A stretch of DNA of 64,000 bases from Bin75 sp965223955 (GTDB lineage Bacteria; Nitrospirota; Nitrospiria; Nitrospirales; UBA8639): positions 248,001 through 312,000 of the forward strand of contig OZ245029.1 of the NCBI GenBank assembly GCA_965223955.1, written 5' to 3'. The notes beneath the pieces were generated by a model. That model was not told the origin of the DNA, did no database searches, and was given only the letters and a program-made list of their open reading frames with translations. Below are positions 33,422 to 42,800 of the stretch, in pieces. Each line of letters starts with the position of its first letter. The first letter of the stretch is position 1. A program made the position numbers and the translations under genes.

Positions 33422-33423
33422 AA

Positions 33424-33450
33424 GGACAACCACGGCGGGTTGTCCCTACA
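33424..33450. repeat. REP half-element at the RAYT start
   Basis: GGACAACC...GGTTGTCCCTACA; its last base is the A of the RAYT start codon. Confidence 0.75.
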
Positions 33451-34025
33451 TGACTACCCGCCTCAGAAAATCGAATCGGTTACAGAATTATGATTATTCC
33501 CAGGCGGGATATTATTTCGTGACGATTTGTACGCAAAACCGAAAGGAATTATTCGGTGAAATAGTTGATAGCCAGATGGTGACAAATACGGCGGGGGAAA
33601 TGGTGATAAAAACCTGGAATGAATTGCCGAAATTCTATCACGGCATCCAGATGGACCAATTCCAGATTATGCCTAATCATGTCCACGGCATCATCGTCAT
33701 TGTAGGGGACGGCTCCCGTGCCGTCCCGCATGAACCACGGGCTCTCCCCGACGGACAACCACAGGGGGTTGTCCCTACAATGTCCGTTTCCAATGTAGTG
33801 CACCGATTCAAAACGCTGACGACCAGGTTATACGTCCAAGGCGTCCACAAAAAAGGCTGGAAACCATTCAATGCCAAATTGTGGCAACGCTCCTTTTACG
33901 ATCATATCATCCGGGATGAACAATCCCTGAGTGGCATCCGTGAATACATTCAAAACAACCCGTTGGACTGGGAATTGGATGAAAATAATCCGAGTAGGGG
34001 ACGGCCCCTGTGCCGTCCCGCCTGA
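33450..34025 (+). CDS. REP-associated tyrosine transposase (RAYT) with an internal REP
   Basis: A Y1/HUH single-strand nuclease of the TnpA-REP family, 191 residues. The N-terminal YYFVTICTQNRKELFG, the HUH pair His77/His79 (MPNHVHGIIVI) and the catalytic Tyr150 (WQRSFYDHIIRDE) are all present. Residues 85-110 are encoded by a complete 78-base REP element inserted in frame after the HUH strand. The frame also starts on a REP half and its last residues (RGRPLCRPA) come from the downstream REP. Such enzymes bind and cut REP hairpins; whether this copy still folds is uncertain. Confidence 0.88.
   Translation: MTTRLRKSNRLQNYDYSQAGYYFVTICTQNRKELFGEIVDSQMVTNTAGEMVIKTWNELPKFYHGIQMDQFQIMPNHVHGIIVIVGDGSRAVPHEPRALPDGQPQGVVPTMSVSNVVHRFKTLTTRLYVQGVHKKGWKPFNAKLWQRSFYDHIIRDEQSLSGIREYIQNNPLDWELDENNPSRGRPLCRPA
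33702..33779. repeat. REP element inside the RAYT gene
   Basis: Two hairpins, GGGGACGGC...GCCGTCCC and GGACAACC...GGTTGTCC, as in the flanking copies. It is 78 bases long (26 codons), so the reading frame is kept. Confidence 0.85.
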
Positions 34026-34071
34026 ACCATGTGCCGTTTCCGACGGACAACCACGGGGGGTTGTCCCTACA
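33994..34071. repeat. REP element downstream of the RAYT gene
   Basis: A complete two-hairpin copy, 78 bases, overlapping the RAYT stop codon region. Confidence 0.85.
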
Positions 34072-34092
34072 ATCACAAGAAAGGTGGAACTC

Positions 34093-34473
34093 ATGGAACA
34101 TGAAAAAATCGTTCTCGTAGGGGTGACCGATATTTTTTTCTATACGAAGATTCGTGATGCCTTTAAACCCGCCGGCTATGGGCTCAAGCGCGTCACGTCT
34201 CCGGATCAGATCCTCGAAAAGGCAAAGGCCCATGCACCGACTGCCATTGTGCTGAATATGAACGATCCCGGGCTCGATGCCACCACCATGCTGAAAACCG
34301 CCAAAAGCGAGACGGCGTTGAACCGCGTCCCGGTCCTGGCGTTTGCCAATCATGAAGAAGTCGACACGTGGCGCCAGGCGAAGGAACTCGGTATCGACAA
34401 AATTGTCTCACGCAATGAATTTTCCGCCAGGACCCTGGCCCTCCTCCAAGAAGTGACACAACCCCCGGCATGA
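34093..34473 (+). CDS. Pseudo-receiver domain protein
   Basis: A 126-residue protein with the alternating strand/helix pattern of a response-regulator receiver (KIVLVGVTDIFFYTKIRDAF...AIVLNMNDPGLDA...VPVLAFANHEE...IDKIVSRNEF). The phospho-acceptor position reads Asn in VLNMND, and the early acidic pair is missing, so it is unlikely to be phosphorylated. The conserved Lys is present (DKIVS). AAGGTGG precedes the ATG. The stop overlaps the start of the YgfZ-like gene (ATGA), a tight coupling that suggests joint function. Confidence 0.75.
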   Translation: MEHEKIVLVGVTDIFFYTKIRDAFKPAGYGLKRVTSPDQILEKAKAHAPTAIVLNMNDPGLDATTMLKTAKSETALNRVPVLAFANHEEVDTWRQAKELGIDKIVSRNEFSARTLALLQEVTQPPA

Positions 34474-35567
34474 AACAGTCTTCCCTTCATACCACCCATC
34501 AGCAACTGGGAGCCCACTTCGGCCCTGCCGGGGAGTGGGAGATGCCGGTCCATTATGGTGATCCCATTGCCGAACATCACGCGGTCAGAAATGGCGTAGG
34601 GATTGCCGACATCTCACATCGCGGGAAACTGCACGTCACGGGAGAGGATCGCGTCACCTGGCTGCAAAGCATTATCAGTAACGACATTCTGCCGCTCCAA
34701 TCCGGAGACTGGGTGTATTCGAGTTTCATGACGCACAAAGGCAAGATGCTGAGCTATTTTCGAGTCTATCGGCTTGAAGAGTCTCTGTTCGTGGAAGACA
34801 TGGGCGAATCAGGAGCCGTCACCTATGAAACCTTTCGCAAGTTTCTTCTCTACGGCACCAAAGCCAAAATGAAGAACGGTGCGGACACCTGGGGCATTAT
34901 TCTGGTCAGTGGTCCAAAGGCCCCGCTCCTTATTCAACAATCATTGGGTGTCGACGTCACCGACTTGAAACCGGGGGCCTTCCTGACCCACGACCTGAAT
35001 GGGCAGTCAGCCCTGATTGCCACCACCCAGGAAACCGGGGAACGCGACGTTGAAATTCTGATGCCGAATGACGCCATGGACCTGGCCTGGAGCCGGTTGT
35101 GGGAAGCCGGGGACGCCGTTGCCCTACGAGCCATCGGCACGGCAGCACGAGAGTCCCTTCGCATCGAAGCGGGCATCCCCAAACTGGGACCGGATTTGAA
35201 TGAACGGATCGTGCCGCCCGAAGCCAACTTGGAAGGGAAAGCCTTCAGCCTGAGTAAAGGATGCTATCCCGGACAAGAAGTCGTCGCGCGCATGGACACG
35301 TACGGCACAGTCAAGCGGCGACTGGTGGGCCTGGTGATTGATTCACCGGAAAACACTGTTCCACCTCCCGATGCCAAAGTGTTCAGTGAAGATCGAGAGG
35401 TCGGGTGGGTCAGCAGTGCGATTCACTCCCCGACCCTGAACAAAACCATTGCCTTTGCTTTTCCGTTGCGGGACTTCACCGCTCCGGGCACCGCCCTGGA
35501 CGTGGACGTCAACGGACAACGCCAGCCCTCCATCGTGCAGGCCCTTCCGTTTCACCCTACGAGTTAA
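34470..35567 (+). CDS. YgfZ/GcvT-family folate-binding protein
   Basis: A 365-residue tetrahydrofolate-binding protein. The signature KGCYPGQEVVARM (about 257-269) defines the YgfZ/IBA57 group that supports maturation of some [4Fe-4S] enzymes. The N-terminal part HHAVRNGVGIADISHRGKL resembles GcvT aminomethyltransferase, but no gcvP or gcvH genes are present, favouring the iron-sulfur role. The C-terminal beta-barrel region (GLVIDSPENTVPPP...) is complete. It is coupled to the pseudo-receiver gene by an ATGA overlap. Confidence 0.87.
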   Translation: MKQSSLHTTHQQLGAHFGPAGEWEMPVHYGDPIAEHHAVRNGVGIADISHRGKLHVTGEDRVTWLQSIISNDILPLQSGDWVYSSFMTHKGKMLSYFRVYRLEESLFVEDMGESGAVTYETFRKFLLYGTKAKMKNGADTWGIILVSGPKAPLLIQQSLGVDVTDLKPGAFLTHDLNGQSALIATTQETGERDVEILMPNDAMDLAWSRLWEAGDAVALRAIGTAARESLRIEAGIPKLGPDLNERIVPPEANLEGKAFSLSKGCYPGQEVVARMDTYGTVKRRLVGLVIDSPENTVPPPDAKVFSEDREVGWVSSAIHSPTLNKTIAFAFPLRDFTAPGTALDVDVNGQRQPSIVQALPFHPTS

Positions 35568-35608
35568 GGAACAGGCCTTCTCGCGTCGGTTCCAAGTATT
35601 TTGTAGCT

Positions 35609-35642
35609 AAGCCTGCCCCCGATCAGAGTCGGGGGCAGGCTT
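35609..35642. terminator. Long perfect hairpin between converging genes
   Basis: AAGCCTGCCCCC pairs perfectly with GGGGGCAGGCTT around a 10-base loop. It sits between the YgfZ-like gene and the converging gene at 35730. There is no long T-run, so termination may be partial. Confidence 0.55.
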
Positions 35643-35729
35643 ATGGCACCTTCTTCCAGGCCGCACAAGGCTTGTCCCAGGCCTTGACCCGGGATGCGGC
35701 CCTATACAAATACAAGAATATGACGGTGG

Positions 35730-36200
35730 TTATTCCGGATGGCGCACTGACGAAAGTTTTTCGCCTATGGCCAGGGCACTGGCTCGCTGGGCATCATCTA
35801 ATCCCAACAAAATATGCGCTTCGTCTCCATGCTGGAGTCGCACACTTAAGAAGGAAATTTCTTCCCGTTTTTCCTCATCTTTATAGATGCCCTCGATGGT
35901 TTGGAATTTGGTGAGATCGGCAGCGGAAAAAATATCATAGCGAAAATATTGATCGCCGATGACCATATCATACACCACGTTGCTTTCCGTCACGGCGATC
36001 GCATTGAAGTGGCCCTGGTCTTCATACCCTTCCGGTAAATATTTATTGATATGCAAGATGGCGATAGTCCGGGTCCCCAGCGCCGCGTCTATTTTCTTCT
36101 CCAAGGCGGGATAATCAATTTGCAGGGCACGCTCATCCAGGCCGGTCGCCTTCAAAGCCGCCTCTTTCACTTTTTCAAAAACATCTTTCGCTGTTGCCAC
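35730..36200 (-). CDS. Unrecognised 156-residue protein
   Basis: Function not recognised. It is soluble and mixed alpha/beta. The N-terminal helices AKDVFEKVKEAALKATG and YPALEKKIDAALG are followed by strands AILHINKYLP, FNAIAVTESNVVYDMVIG and ISFLSVRLQHG, then a final helix. The GTG start has AAGGAGAG just upstream, which fixes it. There are no Cys clusters or membrane segments. It is divergent from the small gene at 36370. Confidence 0.65.
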   Translation of the reverse strand: MATAKDVFEKVKEAALKATGLDERALQIDYPALEKKIDAALGTRTIAILHINKYLPEGYEDQGHFNAIAVTESNVVYDMVIGDQYFRYDIFSAADLTKFQTIEGIYKDEEKREEISFLSVRLQHGDEAHILLGLDDAQRASALAIGEKLSSVRHPE

Positions 36201-36369
36201 AAGTCACTCTCCTTTCTCAATCCGTTCAGAGCGGGCTTTTCGCCCGAATCAAGCTGTCGGCTACGATAGCCAGTCCGTCGGCAAGAATGCAAGTGTTCGC
36301 CGTGCCGTTGCAAAGCTGCGTGACGGTTGGGCATACTGGACCGAAGCCCATCACGAAGGAGTCAACGGT

Positions 36370-36585
36370 ATGAATGCTCGAAATTGTATGATCGAAGGAT
36401 GCGCGAACCAAGGCTATGCCCCGGCCGGAACCGGCACCGTGTGCAAAGACCATTTTTCCGATTTTGTGACTTGGCGGCGAAAAAAGGGTGGCAAAGGGAT
36501 ATTCCGGAAATATAACGGCATGACGATGGTGGAACGGGATGCGATTGTCCAAGGATGGTATGCCACGCTCGCCATCCCGCACTAA
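36370..36585 (+). CDS. Small Cys-containing protein, unknown family
   Basis: A 71-residue basic protein starting MNARNCMIEGCANQGYA, with cysteines at 6, 11 and 25 and a His two residues after the third (CKDHF), a possible partial zinc knuckle. The rest is polar and basic (TWRRKKGGKGIFRKY). AAGGAG lies nine bases before the ATG. It is isolated between REP sequence and a divergent gene, and I do not recognise it. Confidence 0.55.
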   Translation: MNARNCMIEGCANQGYAPAGTGTVCKDHFSDFVTWRRKKGGKGIFRKYNGMTMVERDAIVQGWYATLAIPH

Positions 36586-36617
36586 CCGGGACGAACAACC
36601 CCTACATTGTGGTCATT

Positions 36618-36676
36618 GTAGTCCCGCATGAACCTCGGGCTCTCCCCAACGGACAACCACGGGGGGTTGTCCCTAC
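36618..36676. repeat. Partial REP element
   Basis: The second hairpin GGACAACC...GGTTGTCC is intact, but most of the first hairpin is deleted. Confidence 0.7.
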
Positions 36677-36731
36677 GTTGAATGAGAATAATCCGGCCAA
36701 TAAGCAGGGAACAATGATCGTTATCCCCCGC

Positions 36732-37133
36732 CTACTCCATTAATGGGGAGCCGTGATGGTGGATGATCTTCCAGCCATCGTCCATACGCTCATACAGATT
36801 GGTCGCCACGACTCGACTGTTTTGGTTGCTGTCCGCGTGCCGGCTCGTAATATTTTCGGTACAAATCACCCAGGCCACGTCACCGGCGACTTGGACCTGT
36901 AATTCCGTGAGGGAAAACCCCATGGAAAAAATATTATTAAAAATGACGACCCAGGAATCCCGAACCATCGGCCAGCTGACCCTCATACTCCAGCCCGGAT
37001 GGATGCACGTCACGTATTCCTGGTGCGCCCATACCTTATCCATTTCCCCGATGTCCAGACTCTCGAAGGCCCGATAAAACGCCTCGTTGGCCAACGTCAC
37101 TTCCTCAATTCGCTCTTTCAGCATTCTCAGCAT
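36732..37133 (-). CDS. SnoaL/NTF2-like protein
   Basis: A 133-residue protein of the NTF2/SnoaL_3 fold. The helix NEAFYRAFESLDIGEMDKVWA, the strand YVTCIHPGW, then WPMVRDSWVVIFNN and the terminal sheet VAWVICTENITSR...VVATNLYERMDDGWKIIHHHGS are typical. Members include ketosteroid-isomerase-like enzymes and non-catalytic proteins; no specific activity can be assigned. It lies about 107 bases downstream of the DMT transporter on the same strand. Confidence 0.8.
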   Translation of the reverse strand: MLRMLKERIEEVTLANEAFYRAFESLDIGEMDKVWAHQEYVTCIHPGWSMRVSWPMVRDSWVVIFNNIFSMGFSLTELQVQVAGDVAWVICTENITSRHADSNQNSRVVATNLYERMDDGWKIIHHHGSPLME

Positions 37134-37240
37134 TCGGCTCTACCTTTCTCCATTCAACGCGTTCCGCACCGACAGCCCACCGTGGTTCGTCGTGCAGTCA
37201 TCATCCCATTCGAGCGACGTTTGAGCAACCCTCGGCCCCC

Positions 37241-38197
37241 TCAGGTCCCTGAAGACCGGGTGACCAACCAGACCCCGCCCAAAACGAATCCGATGCCAAG
37301 CACTTTGATCAGATCCAGGGATTCTCCGAGGATACCAAACGACAAGACAAGCGCGGACACGGGAATCAAATTGGTAAACACCCCGGCACGCGAAGGTCCG
37401 ATACCGGACACTCCATAGAGCCAGGCTTGCTGGCCGAGTGCGGTGGCAAAGACAATGACGTACACCAACGCCACCCACCCTGAGGTGGGAATACTCCCGA
37501 TACCTGTCTCCAACACTTGCTGGTCTATCCACAGCAACGGGACTTGAAAGACGAGGGAGATGAAGATCGTCGTCCAATTCACCGTCAGCGGCGACAGCCC
37601 TTCCATCATCCAGCGGCTCCCGATGGTGTAGAGGGCCCAGCTTATCAAACCCAGAACGATCAACCCGCCACCCAGCACAGGGTTCGCGCCGCCATCCGCC
37701 GTCGCAGTGCCACCCGACACCAGGGCCACGCCGATGAACGACACCGCACACCCGACCCAGACTTGACGAAACGGGATATCTCGCAGCATCAATGAGGAAA
37801 GAAAAGCCGTAATGGCCGGATTGGCCCCGATAATCACGCCGGCTGCCCCGGCCCCGATGTACTGAAGCCCATACAACACCAGAAGATGATTCCCGAGCAC
37901 GGCGAGCCCCAAGGCCGTGAGCACCCCGAGCTCCCGCACGGTCAAACGCATCTTGGACTGCTCCTGCCACCACCACAACGGAACCAGAATGACCAACGCG
38001 CCGAGCCCTCGAAACACCGACACTTCCACGGCGGAGAAGGCACCCAACGCCACTTTCTGGGCCACAACCGACCCGCCCCACACCACCGAGGCGGTGATTA
38101 ATGCGGCATAAGCCGCTGATTTTGGTGGTCTACTCAACGCTCGCCTCACGAATGCGTTTCTTTGTACAATACTTCTTAGCCCGCTCCGATCGAACAT
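37241..38197 (-). CDS. EamA-family DMT transporter
   Basis: Inner-membrane drug/metabolite transporter, about 318 residues. It has ten predicted helices in two EamA halves: the first begins ALITASVVWGGSVVAQKVAL and includes YGLQYIGAGAAGVIIGANPAITAFL; the second begins VLGGGLIVLGLISWALYTIGSRWM. The ATG at 38197 is favoured over an in-frame ATG at 38248 because the latter's codons run toward a repeat. The substrate is unknown; export of an amino acid or metabolite is typical of the family. Confidence 0.87.
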   Translation of the reverse strand: MFDRSGLRSIVQRNAFVRRALSRPPKSAAYAALITASVVWGGSVVAQKVALGAFSAVEVSVFRGLGALVILVPLWWWQEQSKMRLTVRELGVLTALGLAVLGNHLLVLYGLQYIGAGAAGVIIGANPAITAFLSSLMLRDIPFRQVWVGCAVSFIGVALVSGGTATADGGANPVLGGGLIVLGLISWALYTIGSRWMMEGLSPLTVNWTTIFISLVFQVPLLWIDQQVLETGIGSIPTSGWVALVYVIVFATALGQQAWLYGVSGIGPSRAGVFTNLIPVSALVLSFGILGESLDLIKVLGIGFVLGGVWLVTRSSGT

Positions 38198-38258
38198 GCA
38201 CGAAAAGACATGTTCCTGTAGTCTTTGTATGAAAATAGCCAGCAACACCAGAATCTGT

Positions 38259-38385
38259 CATTCCGAGCGTAGCGAGGAATCTCTCGCTCAACCATCGAAC
38301 GCCTGGAAAAGCAGATCCTTCGCTTCGCTCAGGATGACAACCTGGGTCATTTTCATCTCTTGGGGTGCAGACGGCAAACCTGCAT
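38259..38385. repeat. CATTCCGAGCG dispersed repeat
   Basis: Copy of the family at 2477 and 27184, with GAGGAATCTCTCGCTCAACC, GATCCTTCGCTTCGCTCAGG and GGCAAACCTGCATG. It is preceded by TATGAAAATAGCC. Confidence 0.75.
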
Positions 38386-38407
38386 GTGTCATTCCTATGA
38401 ATCAGGC

Positions 38408-39184
38408 ATGAGTCACGAGAGTTCCCTGACCCCATCGTCCTCCCCATCTTCTTTCTTTGGGAACGTTCCCGAGGGCGGGTACCTTCTGCAGGCGGGCCAT
38501 ATTCACGTGTGGCGCGCGATTGTAGACGTACCCTTCGCACGTCTTCAAGTGTATCAAGAGACCCTGAGTCCGGACGAGCAAGCACGCGCGCAACGTTTTA
38601 AATTATCCCAACACCAACGACGCTTTACGGCGGCACGGGGAATCCTGCGACATATCCTCGCTCGCTATCTCCGGACACCTCCACGGGACATCCGTTTTGA
38701 ATCGGGCCCCTTCGGAAAACCGTTTGTGCAAGACCCCGTGAATCAACCGCTTCATTTTAACGTGTCTCATTCGCAACACTTGGCTGTGTATGCTGTTTCC
38801 CGCGACATTGAAGTCGGCATTGATCTTGAGGGTGACCGGGATTCCTTGGATTATACGGGTCTTGCCGAACGCATTTGCAGTCCTGAAGAATTCACGGCTT
38901 TTCAGCAGCTTCCCCAAGCCGAACAACAGGCGGCATTCTTTCGTTGTTGGACCAGAAAAGAGGCCTTTATTAAAGCCATTGGAAAGGGATTCTCGTTTCC
39001 TCTGAAGCATGTGACGGTTTCCTTTACCCCCGACGAACCGCCTCGAATCCTCAACGTTCAGGGACACGTTCCTGCTGCTTGGTCCCTTTTTAATCTCCCC
39101 TTGGGTCAAGGGTTCTGGGGAGCATTGGCGGTCACAGGAAGGTCATCTCTTGTCCGGGGGTGGGACTATCACCTTGAGGATTGA
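38408..39184 (+). CDS. 4'-phosphopantetheinyl transferase, Sfp type
   Basis: Activates carrier proteins by attaching phosphopantetheine from CoA; 258 residues. The two Mg2+/CoA motifs of the Sfp family are clear: VGIDLEGDRD and FFRCWTRKEAFIKAIGKGF. The FNVSHSQHLAVYAV segment and RFKLSQHQRRFTAARGILR are also conserved. The ATG at 38408 avoids codons from the adjacent repeat. No polyketide or peptide synthetase gene is nearby, so the target is unknown. Confidence 0.88.
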   Translation: MSHESSLTPSSSPSSFFGNVPEGGYLLQAGHIHVWRAIVDVPFARLQVYQETLSPDEQARAQRFKLSQHQRRFTAARGILRHILARYLRTPPRDIRFESGPFGKPFVQDPVNQPLHFNVSHSQHLAVYAVSRDIEVGIDLEGDRDSLDYTGLAERICSPEEFTAFQQLPQAEQQAAFFRCWTRKEAFIKAIGKGFSFPLKHVTVSFTPDEPPRILNVQGHVPAAWSLFNLPLGQGFWGALAVTGRSSLVRGWDYHLED

Positions 39185-39414
39185 CGGGCCGTTGGCAAGG
39201 CTTTGTCCTGAGCGCCTCTCTTGTCATTTTCCGTTCCGCGAAGGGCGCGGAGGCACAGGACTCCGAATGTCAGGAGTGAAGCGTACAGTCCAAATGGCTT
39301 AGGGCTCTAGGCCTTCTGTCCCGTTGACTCGATATTCATGGGTGCCTAGAATGTACTGTCTGACATCGCTTGGGTGACCCGAAACTCTTGCTGGTTCGAT
39401 AGAAGGAGGAATTT

Positions 39415-39762
39415 ATGTCGTTATTGATAACGGAAGAATGCATTAATTGCGGAGCCTGTTTGCCGGAATGCCCGAATGAGGCCATCTTCGAAACTCGAAG
39501 TGCCGCAGAAGAAAAAGGGTATGGGGTGGGTGAAGGACAAGGCGAGGGGGATACGGTGTACGTGATTACCCATGAACGCTGTACCGAATGCGTCGGACAT
39601 TTTGACGAACCTCAATGCGCGGCTGTCTGCCCGGTCGATGACTGTTGCATCTCCGACCCGGAAGTCCCTGAAACCACCGATGTCTTACTCGATAAAGCGA
39701 GAACCTTGAACCCTGATAAAGAAATCGATTCTGAAAAGGTGTGGAGCGGCGTACGAAACTAG
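39415..39762 (+). CDS. 2[4Fe-4S] ferredoxin, YfhL-like
   Basis: A 115-residue electron carrier. Cluster 1 cysteines are 9, 12, 15 and 19 (CINCGACLPEC) and cluster 2 cysteines are 56, 59, 68 and 72, with an eight-residue insertion (CTECVGHFDEPQCAAVC) typical of the YfhL/Alvin group. A Gly-rich linker (about 36-46) and an acidic C-terminal helix extend it. GAAGGAGGAATTT before the ATG is a strong ribosome site. It could serve nirA or other reductases, but that is only inferred. A terminator follows immediately. Confidence 0.9.
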   Translation: MSLLITEECINCGACLPECPNEAIFETRSAAEEKGYGVGEGQGEGDTVYVITHERCTECVGHFDEPQCAAVCPVDDCCISDPEVPETTDVLLDKARTLNPDKEIDSEKVWSGVRN

Positions 39763-39765
39763 TTG

Positions 39766-39806
39766 AAAGCCCCGTCTTCATACGAAGACGGGGCTTTGTG
39801 TTTTTA
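39766..39806. terminator. Bidirectional intrinsic terminator
   Basis: AAAGCCCCGTCTTC pairs perfectly with GAAGACGGGGCTTT (loop ATAC), followed by TGTGTTTTT. It serves the ferredoxin gene and probably also the converging smc gene. Confidence 0.9.
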
Positions 39807-39836
39807 CCTCGCGCAAAATCTTCCGACCCCTTGCCG

Positions 39837-42800
39837 TTATACTTTCTCGAAATCTGCGATTCGCACGGAAACAAACTTTGAGACGCCGGGCTCTTCCATG
39901 GTCACCCCAAACAGGGAATCGGCGACTTCCATCGTGCGTTTATTATGCGTGATCACGAGAAACTGAGAAAGCGGGATTAACTGAGGCAAGAATCGAGCGA
40001 ACCGGACCACGTTCGGTTCATCCAATGGGGCATCAACCTCGTCCAAAATACAAAACGGCGACGGCTTCGTCAGAAAACTGGCAAACAGCAAGGCCAACAC
40101 GGTCAGGGTTTTTTCCCCGCCGGATAACATCGTCAGGTTTTTGAGACGTTTTCCTGGAGGCTGCGCGATAATATCGACGCCGGGCTCCATCCCCATCTCT
40201 TCCTCTTGTTCTTCCGGGTCCGGCTGCACCAACACCAACTCCGCCTGTCCTCCGGCAAAAAAGGCCGAAAAGACTCCCCCGAACTTTTCCTGAATCGCCT
40301 CGAACGTCTGCTGAAACATTCGATTCGTCGTTCGATTGAGGCGTTCGATGATTTCTTGAAGCGAGCGTATCGATTCAGACAAATCCTCTTCCTGTTCGTG
40401 GAGAAACCGATAGCGTTCCTCCAATTCTCGATGCTCGTCGATCGCGGCCAAATTCAACGCCCCCATGCGATCCATCCTGGTCCGAATGGTCTGCAACCGT
40501 TCCTTCCAGGCCTCAGGCCCTTCGTTCTCGGCCCCGGGATCTTGCGAAACGTCCGCCTGCGGCGTTTTTTCTCCACGTTCGTCCATGGATTCCCCATAGG
40601 TGCCGGTTAAGGCTTCCTCGATGGTTTCCATTCTCGTCCGGATTTCAGCACGGTGAACGTCCGATGCTCGCCGCGTTTCCCTGGTCGAAAAACACTGTTT
40701 TCGATTCTCATTGAGACCGCGTTCATATTCCCGAGTCCGTTCAAGACCGTTCGTATGTCGCTCTTCGACCTCACGAAGCTCACCCTGAAGACTCGTCTTC
40801 CTGGCATCCAATTCCTGAAACACCGAATCCGCTCGCCGGCGTTCTTCCTGGCTCTTCCCAGTTTGAGTCTGCAGGGACTCGATTTGCTCGGCAAGACCCT
40901 GAAGCCATGCCCGGCGGCTGCGATCCTCCTCTTGTAAGCGATCCAAATCCGCCCGTGCCCATTCGTGCCGTTCCCGATACGTGGTTAAGGTTAACCGCGT
41001 CTCCGTCAACCGGTCATAGAGCACTCGTATCGCTTCGTCCACTTCCTGAAGTTGTGTGGTCAATTCCTTCAGCCGTTGTTCTTCTTCGCCGTGTCGTTGC
41101 GCGATCTCTCCGAGCCGCGTTCGCGCCAGGCTTTCGTGCTCTCGAACCCGAGCGAGTTCCACCTGACACGAATCACGTTCCGTTTGATTCGCATTCAACC
41201 GTTGCTCCACGTCCTGCAGGCGACTCGCAAGGGTGGAGATTTCCTGCTCAACCACGAGTTGCCTCATTTCGGATTCTTTCAAGGAGGCTTCAAGGGTTTG
41301 AAGCTCTTGCTTATTCGTCTCGAATTGTTCCTGCACCGTCCGGCGTTGACCGTCAAACCCGGCAATGCGTTGGTCCATCAAGGACAATACCTGCTCCAAC
41401 GAATGCACTTCGCGCCGTCGTTGCAGCAGCCCGCTTGCCTCACCGGAGGAACCGCCGGTCACGATGCCCCGGGGATCAATGACTGCTCCGGTCCGCGTCA
41501 CCAACAGCAAGGACCCAAGATCGGATTGAGAGACGTGTTTGATCGCCGACAAACCATGTTCGAGAGTATCCACCAGCACCACACGCCCCAAGAGACAATG
41601 CAACACCCCTTCTAGATCTTCGGGGACGGCAACCAGGTCGACTGCCCTGCCCAACACCCCGTGCACCTTTTCCAAAGCAGGCCACGACTCAAAAAACGAC
41701 CCGGCGGAGGAAACGGGAGGCTGGGCGGTCACAAAGGTCCCACGACCCCAACCATGTTCCGTGACAAACGCAAGCGCTTGCAAAACGTCATCAACCCCGT
41801 CCACGACCCAGGCACGAATATGCTCTCCCAATGCCGCCTCGATGGCGACTTCATATTCTTGTGGAACCTTCAACCGTTCAGCGAACACTTCCTTGACCCC
41901 CTGACATACCCGTCGCAGGGAGGGGTCGTTTTCTTCCTGGCCTTGCCGATACCCCAACTCTTCTTGAAGCACGGCTTGCAGTGCTCGCAGGCGCGATTCG
42001 GCTGCCGCACGGTTGGTTTGTTCCTGAATCCGTTGTTGATCGACCTCTTGAAGCCGTTCTTCGAGTTTTAACCTCGCGGCTGACAGCGTTTCATGCTTTT
42101 CACGATCGACTGCCAGGTGTTGGGTGACTTGTTGCAAGAGAACGTTCTGCTCGGTCAGGGCCTCTTCGGCGTTCGATCGTTCCTGCCGGCAATGGGCTTG
42201 GTCGTCTTGAATGTCCTGGAGGCGGCTCAGCAGTTCCCGTTGTTTGGTATCGAGATTCGTCAACTGGGATTCGGTCTGCGAACGCTCGACGGCGAGATCG
42301 AACAGGCGTTGCCTGCTTTGCTCGGTCTGGGTCTGTAACGCAGTCCGGCGCTCACCTCGCTGTTGCTGTTCCATCTCCAGTTCCGTCAATTGTCCGGTCA
42401 CCTGAGCCCTGTCTCCTTCAGAGCGTTGAACCTGCTCCTGAAGGCTCTGGATGTTCGTCGCGGCTTGCTCGGAAACCGTGACGAGACGAGTCTGTTCTTC
42501 CAACGCTTGCGTTCGTTGCTGGTCAAACAAGTCTGCGCGATTCCGCTCGACTTCCATGGTCGTGAGCGCCTGCCCGATGCCATGTTCCAATTGTCGAAGC
42601 TCTTCCTGCATATGTCCGACGAATTCCCCATCACGGAGAAGCACCGACTTGGCTTCCTCATACGACGCCATCAGGCGTGCTTCCTCGGCCATGAGTTCAG
42701 CCTCGCGCAACTCCAACCCGGCAAGTTCGGATTCAACGTGCGTCCGCTGGTGATGCAGGCCTTCAAAATCGTGTTTCAGGAGCCGGATTTCGAGTGCGCG

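Noticed and set aside
37140..38081. Long open frame on the minus strand over the DMT transporter
   Set aside because: It lies in another frame of a clear EamA gene, is rich in Gly, Arg and Val as GC-rich shadow frames are, and has no family pattern.
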